A DNA stretch of 46,981 nt from Aeromonas dhakensis (GTDB lineage: Bacteria > Pseudomonadota > Gammaproteobacteria > Enterobacterales > Aeromonadaceae): contig NZ_CDBH01000033.1 of assembly GCF_000820305.1 (NCBI RefSeq), forward strand, positions 1 to 46,981, read 5' to 3'. This document shows, in pieces, positions 38,343 to 46,981 of the stretch (within the stretch, counting starts at the first letter, position 1; every line of letters begins with the position of its first letter). Both the position numbers and the translations under genes were made by a program. The notes beneath the pieces are model-generated. The model was not told where the DNA came from. It searched no databases and worked only from the letters and a program-made list of their open reading frames with translations.

Positions 38343-39719
38343 ATGTATAGCCGTTTGATTACCCCCGAGCGGATCCATCCCAGGGGTGACGAAGAATTGC
38401 TGGAGGCGACCGAGCAGGATCGCGCCCGTATCGTGCAGGCGGCGCCGGTGCGCCGGCTGCAGCAGAAGACCCAGGTCTTCCCGCTCGACGTGAAGGCCTC
38501 GGTGCGCAGCCGACTGACCCACTCCCTGGAAGTACAGGAGACCGGTCGCCAGATCAGCCGCCGCGTTCTGGCGGCCCTGCCGGCAGGCGCTGTGTGCGAG
38601 GGGGCCTTCGTCAATCTGGTGGAGATGTCCTGCCTGTTGCACGACGTCGGCAACCCGCCGTTCGGCCACTTTGGCGAGCAGGTGATGAGCCAGTGGCTGG
38701 CGCAGGAGTTGGACGGCCTGTTTGCCGCTGCGCTGGGCAAGGCACCTAGCCCACAGTGGGCCGATCTTCGCCAGGATCTGCTGGTGTTTGACGGCAATGC
38801 CCAGAGCCTGCGGTTGGTACACAGCCTGCACGAGTTGAATCTGACCCTGGGGCAGCTGGCGGCACTGTGCAAATATCCGCAGCAACCGCCGGCGGGCCGG
38901 CAGGCAACCCCCTACTATGGCCAGCATCATGGCTGGAGCAGCAAGCGCGGCATCTTCTTCAGCGAACAACCCCTCTACAGCGCCCTCGGCCAGAGCCTGG
39001 GGCTGGCCGCCGGCTGTCGTCACCCGCTGGTCTACATCATGGAGGCGGCGGACGACATCTCCTACTGCATCGCGGATCTGGAAGATGCGGTGGATCGGCG
39101 CATCCTCGGCCTCGGCGAGCTGCTGCAGGCGCTGCGGGAGGCGGATGGCGGTGACTACATGGCGGCGTTGCTGAGTGCGGTCGTCGACTCGGATCGCGGC
39201 TTCTTTCCCCATTTCCGCCAACAGCTGACCCGGGATCTGGTAGCGCTGGCCGCCAGCACCTATGTGAGTGAGCACGCCCAGATCCTGAGCGGCGCCTATC
39301 CTCAGGCCCTGCTGCACGGCCAGGCGCCAGCGGCGCGGGTGCTCGACATCCTCAAGCGGGTTGCTCGCGAGCTGGTGTTTATGCGGCCCGAGGTGGAGGC
39401 GCTGGAGCTGGAGGGCTATGCCGCTTTGCGCGGCGTGCTCTCCACCTACGCCTGCCTGCTGGCCCTGCCGGCCAGCCAGTTTGAGCGTCTGCTGGCGGGG
39501 CAGGGGGGCAGCGAGCTGTTCTTTGCCCGCCGGCTTTACCATCGCCTGTCGGCCCGCCATCTCAAGGCCTATCGACTGGCGGTGGCCAGCCGGGATCCCC
39601 GTTTTGCCGAGGAGGCCGAGCAGGAGTGGTATTACCGGGTGCGGCTGCTGCTCGACTACGTGAGCGGCATGACGGACACCTATGCGTTGGAGGAGTTTCG
39701 GCTGCTGTCCGGGATCTGA
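38343..39719 (+). CDS. dgt: Deoxyguanosinetriphosphate triphosphohydrolase-like Dgt
   Basis: A 458-residue HD-domain protein that hydrolyses dGTP (or other dNTPs) to the nucleoside and triphosphate. The HD metal set is visible in RLTHSLEV, LLHDVGNPPFGH and the MEAADDISY segment. AAGGAG precedes ATG 38343. It lies close behind arcB and may be co-transcribed with it. Confidence 0.92.
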   Translation: MYSRLITPERIHPRGDEELLEATEQDRARIVQAAPVRRLQQKTQVFPLDVKASVRSRLTHSLEVQETGRQISRRVLAALPAGAVCEGAFVNLVEMSCLLHDVGNPPFGHFGEQVMSQWLAQELDGLFAAALGKAPSPQWADLRQDLLVFDGNAQSLRLVHSLHELNLTLGQLAALCKYPQQPPAGRQATPYYGQHHGWSSKRGIFFSEQPLYSALGQSLGLAAGCRHPLVYIMEAADDISYCIADLEDAVDRRILGLGELLQALREADGGDYMAALLSAVVDSDRGFFPHFRQQLTRDLVALAASTYVSEHAQILSGAYPQALLHGQAPAARVLDILKRVARELVFMRPEVEALELEGYAALRGVLSTYACLLALPASQFERLLAGQGGSELFFARRLYHRLSARHLKAYRLAVASRDPRFAEEAEQEWYYRVRLLLDYVSGMTDTYALEEFRLLSGI

Positions 39720-39766
39720 GTGGGACGGCGTCAGGCTCTCTGTTCCGGATGAGTATTGATAGATGG

Positions 39767-39791
39767 CTCACCTCCCCATATGGGGGGTGAG
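39767..39791 (+). other. Hairpin after dgt
   Basis: CTCACC(T)CCCC-ATAT-GGGGGGTGAG, a ten-bp stem with one bulge, 48 bases past the dgt stop, followed by a TATAAAAT sequence (39800-39807) that could be a -10 for the small genes downstream. The T-run after it is not immediate, so it may be a terminator or an operator. Confidence 0.5.
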
Positions 39792-39864
39792 GTTCTTGTA
39801 TAAAATTCGGTCTTTTTTTAGACTGTGGCAACTTGTTCAACTTTCACACGGTAAGGAGACGGAT

Positions 39865-39957
39865 ATGCAACATTCAATGCTAAACGTTGCGTTCGACCGC
39901 TGCATCAGCAGCGCGAAGACTCGTGCTCTTTTTCTGCCGCGTGGAGGAAACAGGTAA
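39865..39957 (+). CDS. 30-residue ORF upstream of the DUF1127-like gene
   Basis: A 30-residue ORF (MQHSMLNVAFDRCISS...RGGNR) with a perfect AAGGAGA ribosome site six bases before the ATG. It is followed by a strong hairpin and then the DUF1127-like gene, which is a leader-peptide-like arrangement. I do not recognise the peptide; it may be a regulatory upstream ORF or a small protein in its own right. Confidence 0.55.
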   Translation: MQHSMLNVAFDRCISSAKTRALFLPRGGNR

Positions 39958-39970
39958 CACCTGCTTTTTT

Positions 39971-39998
39971 ATCACCCGCGGTTGTCCCGCAGGGTGAT
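39971..39998 (+). other. Strong hairpin between the 30-residue ORF and the DUF1127-like gene
   Basis: ATCACCC-GCGG-TTGTC-CCGC-a-GGGTGAT: an 11-bp stem with one bulged base. It is not followed by a T-run, so it is not a simple terminator. Its position between two small ORFs suggests an mRNA-processing or translational control element. Confidence 0.6.
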
Positions 39999-40040
39999 CT
40001 CTTCTCTCCGGGGGAACCGCACGTTCAACTGGAGAATATT

Positions 40041-40244
40041 ATGTCTATCGAACTGACCCTGCTGCGCACCGTCGAAACCCTGGTCCAGAAACGGATCACC
40101 CGGCTGGAACGCCGCACCTGTTATCTGCACCTGTCGCCCGCCCTGCTCAAAGACATAGGTCTGGAAGGGCAAAATGTGCAGATCGCCCACATCCGTGAGC
40201 AGGAGTATCAAACCGGCTTCCGGCTTGGGAACCGAATAACCTGA
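40041..40244 (+). CDS. DUF1127-like small protein
   Basis: A 67-residue protein with the LERRTCYLHLSPALLKDIGLEG segment typical of DUF1127 proteins (Arg-rich, then LxxLDxxxLxDIG). GGAG lies six bases before the ATG. Some members bind RNA or help stress and motility responses in alphaproteobacteria; the role here is unknown. Confidence 0.8.
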   Translation: MSIELTLLRTVETLVQKRITRLERRTCYLHLSPALLKDIGLEGQNVQIAHIREQEYQTGFRLGNRIT

Positions 40245-40274
40245 TAAGGTGGGGCTTGGCCCCTTTCTTGCTAG

Positions 40275-40304
40275 AAAACGGCAGGCGTGAGCCTGCCGTT
40301 TTTC
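40275..40304 (+). terminator. Terminator of the DUF1127-like gene
   Basis: AAACGGCAGGC-GTGA-GCCTGCCGTTTTT hairpin with T-run, about 30 bases past the stop. Confidence 0.9.
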
Positions 40305-40392
40305 GTATCCGCACGAGTTCTGTTACGAATTTTTATTCACACATTTTGCCAAAATCCCTATGATCGCTCTCCGATCTGTTCAGGAGTCATCC

Positions 40393-43300
40393 ATGCTGCG
40401 CCTCTGTTATCGCGCCATTCTGTTGTGCTGGTTTGCTTGCTGGAGCCATGTGGCTGCGGCAGAAACCTCTCTGGACAAGGATCAGCTGGGACTGACGGAG
40501 CGGCTGTGGCTCGCCTCGCGCAATGACCTGGTGGTGGGCATGCCCTCGATGGCCTGGCCCCCCTACATCTATACCAATGGCCGGGGTGGCTTCAATGGCC
40601 CGCTCGACGACTTTGCCAACCAGATTGCCGGCCGGCTGGGGCTGACCGTGCGCTACAAGACCTATCCCTACTATGCCGATGCCCAGCAGGCGCTGCTCGA
40701 TGGGGAGGTGGACATGCTGATCGGCGTGACGCCCAGCCAGTCGCGTCAGGAGAAGATGCGCTTTACCTCGGATCTGATGACCCTGCCGCGCGCCGTCCTG
40801 CTGACGCGGGAAGAGGGGGAGCCGACCCTGGCCGCGGCACGCCAGTTGCGCTGGGTGTGCGAGCACGGCTTCAGCTCCTGCGAGGAGTTGGCCCAGCTCG
40901 GAATGACCCAGCTGATCGAGGCGGACAGCAGCGACGAAGCCGTCTTCATGGTCAAGAAGGGGCTGGCGGATGCCTATCTCTCCGATCTGCCCTCGCTGAT
41001 GCGACTGCAGCGCCTGCAGCCGCAGACCGGGCTCAAGGTGATCACCCCGGAGTGGGTGACGGATACCTCGCTGGCCATGGCGGTGAGGCGGGACAATCAG
41101 GGGCTGCGCGATCTGCTGGAGCTGGCTCTCAACGACATGTCGCTGGATGAGCGCCGCCGCATTCTGGAGACCGGCGGTATCGTCGACTACGAGCTGGCCA
41201 ACGGCCCTCGCCAGATAGTGTTCAACCAGAGCGAACTGGACTGGCTGGCCCGCCATCCGACCCTGCGCTTCGGGGTGGCGCCGGACTGGCCGGCGGTGAG
41301 CGAGATCGATGGCAATGGCCAGCTCAAGGGCTTCATCGCCGACCTGCTCAAGCTGGTGAGCCTGCGGTCCGGCCTGCACTTCAGCCTGGTACCTACCAGC
41401 AGCTGGGCCGAGACCCAGAGCCTGCTGCAGGCGCGCAAGCTGGATTTCATTCCGGCCATCACCCCGACCGCCGAACGGCGCCAGTACGCCCTGTTTACCC
41501 CCGACTACGCCTTCATCCACCGGGTGATTGCCGCCAGGCAGGGGAGTGAAGAGCTGGCCAGTCTCAACGAGCTCAAGGGACGCCGGGTGGGGATCGTCGG
41601 CGGCTCGGTGGAGGAGCTGGTGCTCAAGGAGGTGGGCGCCAGCCCTGTGGCAACGAGCAGCGACACCAAGCTGCTGCCCCTGCTGGACGGGCACCAGGTC
41701 GACTATGTGCTGATGAGCATGACCACCCTGGAGCAGGCATTGCAGAAAGGGTTCAACAACCGCTACCAGGTAGTATTTTCCGGCAACGAGCTGAGGGTGC
41801 CGGTCGCCATGGCGGTGCATCAACAGGATCCCATGTTGCAGCAGATCCTGACCAAGGTGCTGCTCTCCATCCGGCCGGAAGAGATGACCAAGCTGGAGCA
41901 CAAGTGGCTGACTCTGACCATCCAGACCGGCATCAATCCGACCACGGTGGCGCTCTGGTCCGCCTTGGGGCTGGGGGCCTTCCTGCTCTGCGTGCTGCTG
42001 TTCATGGGCTGGAACCGGACCCTGCGTCGCCAGATAGTGCAGCGCCAGCTGGCCGAGCACAAATTGAACGAGCAGCTGACGTTTGTGCAGACCCTGCTCA
42101 ACTCCCTGCCCAACATGGTGGTGCTGCGGGATCGCGAGCAGCGCATCACCCTCTGCAACCGGGCCTATCGGGATGCCTTCATCGGCGACCCGATGAAGGA
42201 GGGGGGCGACGATCTGGACCGCATGCCGGCCAGAGAGCGGGTGCGGGTACTGAAAGAAGAGCAGGAGGTGTGGCAGAGCGGCGCACAACTGGAGGGGGCG
42301 GGCAACAGCCGCCGCCAGGATGGCGCCATGTTCCACGTCATCTATACCAAGCGCCCCTACACCTCCCCGGATGGAGACATGCTCGGTGTCTTGACCGTGC
42401 TGACCGACGTGACCCGCATCAAGGAGGCCGAGGCGCGGGCCCGCAAGGCGGAGACCCGCCTCACCCAGATCACCGACAGCATGCCAGGCATCGTCTATCA
42501 GTACCTCTGGATCGGACCCGGCAAGGGGCGCTTCCTCTATGCCTCGCAGGGGGCGAGCGAGATCCTGGGGGCCAGCCGGCAGGAGATGCTGTCGGCCGAG
42601 TCGGGGGGAGAGGTGTTCGGCTTTACCGAGGAGGCGCTGCAGGACTTCGTCAGCAAGGTGGCCAACCATGCTCAGACCTTGGCCCCTCTCGATCTCGAGG
42701 TCAAGGTGGAGCGGCCTGAGGGGGCGCGCTATCTGCAGGTGCGCGGCAGCTTTGTGCCGCAGGAGGAGGGGCACCTGATCCTCAACGGGGTGATCCAGGA
42801 CATCACGGCCCTCAAGCGCCAGGAGCACGAGCTGAGGGAGGCGCGGGCCTATGCCGAGCAGGCGATGCAGGTGCGCAGCCGCTTCCTCGCCACCATGAGC
42901 CACGAGCTCAGAACCCCCATCTCCGGCATGCATGGCATGCTGGAGCTGCTGCAGATGAGCGAGCTGAACGAGGATCAGCGCTACCTGCTGCGTAACGTGG
43001 TCACCTCCACCAACAACCTGCTCTATCTGGTCAACGATGTGCTCGACTTCTCCAAGATAGAGGCGGGCCAACTGCAGCTCCATTATCAGGAGTGCCGGCT
43101 TGCCTCCGTCATCTGTGACGTGATCCGCGGCCATGCCACCCTGGCCCATGGCAAGGGGCTCAGAGTGACGCTGGACTGGGGCACCGAGGTGCCGGATCAG
43201 GCCCGCATCGATGCGGTGCGGGTGGGTCAGGTGCTCTCCAACCTGCTCAACAATGCGGTCAAGTTCACCGAGCGGGGCGAGATCCGCATCCAGGTGGGCC

Positions 43301-44670
43301 TGCAGGCCGAGCGACTGGCCATCACGGTCAGCGACACCGGCATCGGCATCGCCGAAGAGAAGCAGGATCGCCTGTTCACCCCGTTCGAGCAGGTGGAGTC
43401 CGACATAACCCGACGCTTCGGCGGTACCGGGCTGGGCCTGGCCATCTGCCACCAGCTGGCCCAGAAGATGGGGGGCACGCTGACGCTCGAGAGCAAACCG
43501 GGGCACGGCACCCGGCTCACCTTCGAGTTCCCGCTGAGCGAGTGTCAGTGGGATGCCCCGCCGCTGGCCGGCCAGGAGTGGTGGCTGTTTGGCGAAGATG
43601 TTGCCTTGCAGAGCGCCATGCAGCGGCTGGGGGCCAGGCTGCATCGTCTGGATCCACAGCAGTGGCGGCAGCCCCTCAACGGCCTGTTGCTGGCGGAGGA
43701 GAGCTGGCTCGAGCAGGCGCTCGGCAGCGACTGGCTGGGCCATTTGCAGCAGTCGACCCTCAAGGGCATAGTGCTCTCCCCGCAGGAGGCCCTGCGCGGT
43801 CGCATGGGGTCGAGTGCCTGGTGGCGGCTGGGACAATCGCCGCTCTATCCCGACCTGTTGCTGGAGACTTGCCATCAGTTGCTGGGGGAGGCGGCGATCA
43901 GCCCGGTGGAAGCCAATGCGCCCAAGCTGCAGGGGCGGGTGCTGGTGGCCGACGATCACCCCATCAACCGCGCCCTGCTGGCCCGCCAGCTGGCCATTCT
44001 CGGCGTGGATGCCGAGGTGGTGGATGACGGCGACAAGGCCTTGCGCACCTGGCAGGGGCAGGGATTCGCCCTGCTGCTGACCGACTGCCACATGCCGGCG
44101 ATGGATGGTTACAGCCTGACCCGGGCGCTGCGAGAGCAGAGGGTATCGGCCCCTGTCATCGGGGTGACGGCCGACACCTCCGAAGAGGCCGGCCTGCAGA
44201 TGCAGGAGGCGGGCATGAACGACATGTTGTTCAAACCCTATACCCTGGATACGCTGCGGCAGGTGCTGATGCGCTGGCTGCCGGTGAGCCGTCAGGCGCA
44301 GGAACCCAGCCAGGTCCCTGCCCCTGCCAGCGAGCAGGGGGAGCGCTGGCTCTCGCTGTTTGGCGATGAGGCGGTGGCGCGCAGCATGGCGCGGGAATAC
44401 CTGGATTCCAATCGCCAGGACGGAGATGACATGATGCAGGCACTGGCCAGGCAGGATACCTATGCCCTGGTGGAGACGGCGCATCGGATCAAGGGGGCTG
44501 CCCGCATGGTGGGGCAGCAGGCATTGGCGGAGGAGGCGGCCCGGCTCGAAGCGGCGGCCCGCCTCAAGCAGCTGGACGAGCTCAGTGAACTGAGCCAGAC
44601 GGTGCTGGCGCTGATGAAGGCTATTACAGGTGAAATTGGATTATGGCTCGATGAACAAGACACAGCATGA
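40393..44670 (+). CDS. EvgS/RocS-like hybrid sensor kinase with two periplasmic binding domains
   Basis: A 1425-residue phosphorelay kinase. Layout: signal/anchor to about residue 25, two SBP_bac_3-type periplasmic domains (about 40-260 and 275-505), one membrane segment (about 518-540), two PAS domains (about 560-815), HisKA with H837 (SHELRTP), HATPase (DTGIGI, GTGLGLAI), a receiver with D1231 (LLTDCHMPAMDG) and a C-terminal HPt with H1364 (ETAHRIKGAARMVG). ATG 40393 is six bases after CAGGAG. The architecture matches EvgS/BvgS and Pseudomonas RocS1, and the next gene is a REC-EAL protein as in the Roc/Vie systems. Likely ligands are small polar molecules such as amino acids; not identified. 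Confidence 0.92.
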   Translation: MLRLCYRAILLCWFACWSHVAAAETSLDKDQLGLTERLWLASRNDLVVGMPSMAWPPYIYTNGRGGFNGPLDDFANQIAGRLGLTVRYKTYPYYADAQQALLDGEVDMLIGVTPSQSRQEKMRFTSDLMTLPRAVLLTREEGEPTLAAARQLRWVCEHGFSSCEELAQLGMTQLIEADSSDEAVFMVKKGLADAYLSDLPSLMRLQRLQPQTGLKVITPEWVTDTSLAMAVRRDNQGLRDLLELALNDMSLDERRRILETGGIVDYELANGPRQIVFNQSELDWLARHPTLRFGVAPDWPAVSEIDGNGQLKGFIADLLKLVSLRSGLHFSLVPTSSWAETQSLLQARKLDFIPAITPTAERRQYALFTPDYAFIHRVIAARQGSEELASLNELKGRRVGIVGGSVEELVLKEVGASPVATSSDTKLLPLLDGHQVDYVLMSMTTLEQALQKGFNNRYQVVFSGNELRVPVAMAVHQQDPMLQQILTKVLLSIRPEEMTKLEHKWLTLTIQTGINPTTVALWSALGLGAFLLCVLLFMGWNRTLRRQIVQRQLAEHKLNEQLTFVQTLLNSLPNMVVLRDREQRITLCNRAYRDAFIGDPMKEGGDDLDRMPARERVRVLKEEQEVWQSGAQLEGAGNSRRQDGAMFHVIYTKRPYTSPDGDMLGVLTVLTDVTRIKEAEARARKAETRLTQITDSMPGIVYQYLWIGPGKGRFLYASQGASEILGASRQEMLSAESGGEVFGFTEEALQDFVSKVANHAQTLAPLDLEVKVERPEGARYLQVRGSFVPQEEGHLILNGVIQDITALKRQEHELREARAYAEQAMQVRSRFLATMSHELRTPISGMHGMLELLQMSELNEDQRYLLRNVVTSTNNLLYLVNDVLDFSKIEAGQLQLHYQECRLASVICDVIRGHATLAHGKGLRVTLDWGTEVPDQARIDAVRVGQVLSNLLNNAVKFTERGEIRIQVGLQAERLAITVSDTGIGIAEEKQDRLFTPFEQVESDITRRFGGTGLGLAICHQLAQKMGGTLTLESKPGHGTRLTFEFPLSECQWDAPPLAGQEWWLFGEDVALQSAMQRLGARLHRLDPQQWRQPLNGLLLAEESWLEQALGSDWLGHLQQSTLKGIVLSPQEALRGRMGSSAWWRLGQSPLYPDLLLETCHQLLGEAAISPVEANAPKLQGRVLVADDHPINRALLARQLAILGVDAEVVDDGDKALRTWQGQGFALLLTDCHMPAMDGYSLTRALREQRVSAPVIGVTADTSEEAGLQMQEAGMNDMLFKPYTLDTLRQVLMRWLPVSRQAQEPSQVPAPASEQGERWLSLFGDEAVARSMAREYLDSNRQDGDDMMQALARQDTYALVETAHRIKGAARMVGQQALAEEAARLEAAARLKQLDELSELSQTVLALMKAITGEIGLWLDEQDTA

Positions 44671-45862
44671 GTTGGTGATCATGGTGGTGGAAGATCACGC
44701 CTTCCAGCGCAAGGCGTTGATGCACCAGATCCGCGGGCTCGGTTACGCTTCCCTGCTGGAGGCGCAGGACGGGGTGGAGGCGTTGGCCATGTGCCAGCGT
44801 CATCAGGTCGACATCCTGTTTTGCGATCTGCGCATGCCGGGCATGGATGGCATGGCGCTGTTGCGCCGCCTCTCCCTCGGCGGCTTTCGCGGCGGCATCA
44901 TCCTCTCCAGCGCGCTGGAGGATGACGTGGTCGAGGCCGTGCTGCGCATGAGCGCCGCCTATGGCTTGCAGGTGCTGGGGCGCATCGAGAAACCCTCCAG
45001 CCAGCAGCAGATCAGCCAGCTGATCGGGGCCTGGCGCCCGCAGCAGGAGCGAGCCCAGGAGGAAGATGGCCACCGTCTGACCCTGGATGAGCTGAGCCTG
45101 GCGCTGGAGCAGGATCAGCTGCTGCCCTGGTATCAGCCCAAGGTGAGCTTCGGCTCCGGCCAGTGGGTTGGCATGGAGGCGCTGGCCCGCTGGCAGCATC
45201 CGGAGTACGGCCTCATCTCGCCGGCCCGCTTCATTCCGCTGGCGGAGCACAACGGTCTCATCGATCGGCTGACCGAGGTGATCATCAGCAAATCGCTGCG
45301 AGACGGCCACCTGTGGGAGCAGACCGGGCTATCCCTCAACCTCTCGATGAACCTCTCCACCACCTCGCTGATCGAGGGGGATCTGTGCAACACCCTGATC
45401 AACCAGTGCCAGCGCTGGAGCATCAACCCCGAGCTCATCACCCTGGAGGTGACCGAGAGCGCGTTCGTGCAGGATCTGGGCAAGTCGCTGGAGGTGCTGA
45501 CGCGCCTGCGCATGCACGGTTTCGGCCTCTCCATCGATGACTTCGGTACCGGCTACTCCTCCATGCAGCAGCTGGCCCTGCTGCCCTTCACCGAACTCAA
45601 GCTGGATCGCTCTTTCGTGGATCACTGCTTTGAGGACCCCTCTCGCTTGGCCATAATAGAGTCAAGCATCGAGCTGGCCCGCAAACTGGGGCTCAAGTCC
45701 GTCGCCGAAGGGGTGGAGGACGAACTCACTTGGCGGCTGCTGGCACGGCTGGGGTGCGACGTGTGCCAGGGCTTCTTCTCTGCCCGGCCCATGCCGCGCG
45801 AGGAGTTGTTGGGATGGCACGACTCCTGGCGTGAACGGCTACCGGCGCTGCTCGGGGAGTGA
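44651..45862 (+). CDS. REC-EAL response regulator, c-di-GMP phosphodiesterase
   Basis: A 403-residue two-domain protein. The N-terminal receiver has the phospho-acceptor D59 (LFCDLRMPGMDG) and a conserved Lys (IEKP). The EAL domain (from about 140) keeps the catalytic set: E176 in GMEALARW, EVTES, DDFGTGYSS, KLDRSFV and AEGVED. It should degrade c-di-GMP when phosphorylated. It resembles RocR/SadR and, without the HTH, VieA. The start overlaps the kinase gene by 20 bases; an upstream GTG (44630) is an alternative. Partner of the preceding kinase by position. Confidence 0.92.
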   Translation: MNKTQHELVIMVVEDHAFQRKALMHQIRGLGYASLLEAQDGVEALAMCQRHQVDILFCDLRMPGMDGMALLRRLSLGGFRGGIILSSALEDDVVEAVLRMSAAYGLQVLGRIEKPSSQQQISQLIGAWRPQQERAQEEDGHRLTLDELSLALEQDQLLPWYQPKVSFGSGQWVGMEALARWQHPEYGLISPARFIPLAEHNGLIDRLTEVIISKSLRDGHLWEQTGLSLNLSMNLSTTSLIEGDLCNTLINQCQRWSINPELITLEVTESAFVQDLGKSLEVLTRLRMHGFGLSIDDFGTGYSSMQQLALLPFTELKLDRSFVDHCFEDPSRLAIIESSIELARKLGLKSVAEGVEDELTWRLLARLGCDVCQGFFSARPMPREELLGWHDSWRERLPALLGE

Positions 45863-45900
45863 ATATCGGGCAGGATGCCCGCAAAGAAACAAGGACGTTC

Positions 45901-46981
45901 ATGAAAATTTCAAGCAAGTTGCTGCTCAGCTTCTGTTTTATCAATCTGCTGGTGATCCTCTCTTCCAGCCTGGTCTACCACCAGCTCGGCCGCATCGGAC
46001 AGGCCGGCAGCGCTCTGATGGAGCAGGCCCTGCCAGCCCTGCAACGGGATGAGGCCAGCCAGAAGGCGCTGGTGGCGACTATCTCCTCCCTGCGGGCCTA
46101 TCTCATCTTGGGCAAGGATCCGGCGCAGGCCGACCGCCTCAAACAGGAGTGGGAGGGGGCCTGGCAGGTGATCGAACACCAGCAGTTCACCGCCGAGCTT
46201 GCCCGCTCGCTCAAGGCCTTCAAGACCAGCCAGCAGAAGGTGTGGGACATCGCCCAGACCGACGAGAATCTGCCCGCCCATACCCTGATGCTGCAGGAGG
46301 CGGGGCCGTTGGCAGAGTCAGCCCTCGATCAACTGCAGTCCTTTGCCAACGAAGAGGTGGCGACCCCGCAGGATCAGCTGCCCGGCGATCGCCGCCTGCT
46401 GCTCAAGCAGGTGGGGGATGCCTACAACGGCCTCTCCAATGCGCTCTCCGCCCTGCGTGACTTCCTCATCTCGGGGGATCCGGACTATCGCACCAAATAC
46501 CAGGACTATTACCAGTTCCACCAGCAGCGGGTGGCCGAGCTGAAGCAGCAAGAGGCCAACTTTACCGAGGCGCAGAAAGGGATCTGGTCGCTGTTCGAGG
46601 AGATGTCGGCCCCCTTTGCCGAGCTGGTGGGCCAGGTGATCGAGAAGCGTCAGGCCCCGGACTGGGATCAGGCCAATTACCTGATGGCGACCGAGATTGA
46701 ACCCGCCCTCGGCCAGCTGGCGACCCAGCTGGCCGGCCAGGTGACCGAGACCCGTGCCGAGGTACAGAGCATGGGCCAGAAGATGACCAGTGCCGGTCAG
46801 GCCATCAATCGTACCCTGCTGCTGGCCACCCTGACCGTGATCGTGCTGGGTACCCTGGTGGCGCTGCTGTTCAGTCGCCGCCTGACCCGGGACATCGCCA
46901 GCCTGGTGCTGCGAGCCGATCAGGTGGCCAATGGTCGGTTGCCGGCCCGTCCCCTGCCGGTGCAGAGCCAGGATGAGCTGG
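45901..46981 (+). CDS. Methyl-accepting chemotaxis protein, 5' part (cut by the window end)
   Basis: The first 360 codons of an open frame. A membrane segment at residues 8-28 and a second at about 302-325 enclose a periplasmic helical sensor. The sensor has two similar segments (RAYLILGKDP and RDFLISGDPDY), suggesting a helical-bimodular (HBM) type domain as in McpS, which binds organic acids. A HAMP region begins at about 326. The signalling tip lies beyond the window. It sits 38 bases after the REC-EAL gene, with AAGGACG before the ATG. Confidence 0.85.
   Translation, partial: MKISSKLLLSFCFINLLVILSSSLVYHQLGRIGQAGSALMEQALPALQRDEASQKALVATISSLRAYLILGKDPAQADRLKQEWEGAWQVIEHQQFTAELARSLKAFKTSQQKVWDIAQTDENLPAHTLMLQEAGPLAESALDQLQSFANEEVATPQDQLPGDRRLLLKQVGDAYNGLSNALSALRDFLISGDPDYRTKYQDYYQFHQQRVAELKQQEANFTEAQKGIWSLFEEMSAPFAELVGQVIEKRQAPDWDQANYLMATEIEPALGQLATQLAGQVTETRAEVQSMGQKMTSAGQAINRTLLLATLTVIVLGTLVALLFSRRLTRDIASLVLRADQVANGRLPARPLPVQSQDEL

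Noticed and set aside
40387..44484. A minus-strand open frame of about 1365 codons opposite the hybrid sensor kinase
   Set aside because: Same GC-codon shadow effect; low-complexity His/Gln/Gly-rich translation without domains.

Overview
The window reads as a chromosomal segment of a GC-rich gammaproteobacterium, most probably Aeromonas or a close relative. This rests on gene order and protein character (leuABCD with a leuL leader, ilvIH, yfbU/yfbV/ackA/pta, bcp-gcvR/dapA-bamC-purC, a full-length ArcB, long-form PurC), not on a database search. I see no rRNA, tRNA, phage, insertion sequence or CRISPR array. Most of the window is housekeeping DNA in short operons, many closed by rho-independent terminators.

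Layout. 1-5.4 kb: a small lipoprotein, a split B12-dependent (class II) ribonucleotide reductase nrdJa-nrdJb preceded by two NrdR-like boxes, and a PIN-PhoH ATPase. 5.4-9.1 kb: the thiamine transporter operon thiB-thiP-thiQ (minus strand) behind a TPP riboswitch, with a diverged duplicate of the 3' end of thiQ just downstream. 9.1-10.5 kb: a PilZ protein and a transglutaminase-like periplasmic protein. 10.6-15.6 kb: leuLABCD (minus strand), with promoter, leader peptide and attenuator visible, and a small chimeric ORF between leuC and leuD that looks like a duplication/deletion scar. 15.8-18.4 kb: a TetR regulator, then a PAP2 phosphatase, a GT-B glycosyltransferase and a 50-residue protein. 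18.4-21.0 kb: ilvIH. 21.0-21.3 kb: a gene-free stretch between converging terminators that carries eight GATC sites and DnaA-box-like sequences. 21.3-26.1 kb: ackA-pta, yfbV and yfbU. 26.4-31.1 kb: gcvR-bcp diverging from dapA-bamC, then purC. 31.1-35.8 kb: an atypical SDR diverging from a LysR regulator, a DUF2057 protein, a HIT protein, a CheX-like DUF3334 protein and an outer-membrane barrel. 36.0-39.7 kb: arcB and dgt. 39.7-40.3 kb: a 30-residue ORF, a strong hairpin and a DUF1127-type small protein. 40.4-47.0 kb: an EvgS/RocS-like hybrid sensor kinase overlapping a REC-EAL phosphodiesterase gene, then a chemoreceptor cut by the window end.

How the genes work together: leuABCD and ilvIH cover branched-chain amino acid synthesis; ackA-pta handles acetate/acetyl phosphate; arcB senses respiratory state; the class II reductase supplies deoxynucleotides independently of oxygen; thiBPQ imports the thiamine whose diphosphate IlvI needs. 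The right end is a sensory module linking periplasmic ligand sensing to c-di-GMP breakdown, and the PilZ protein at 9.2 kb is a possible c-di-GMP receptor. I found no clearly new multi-gene system. The most unusual items are the two duplication scars (thiQ and leuC/leuD), the GATC/DnaA-box cluster, the tandem NrdR boxes and the small ORF-hairpin arrangement before the DUF1127 gene.
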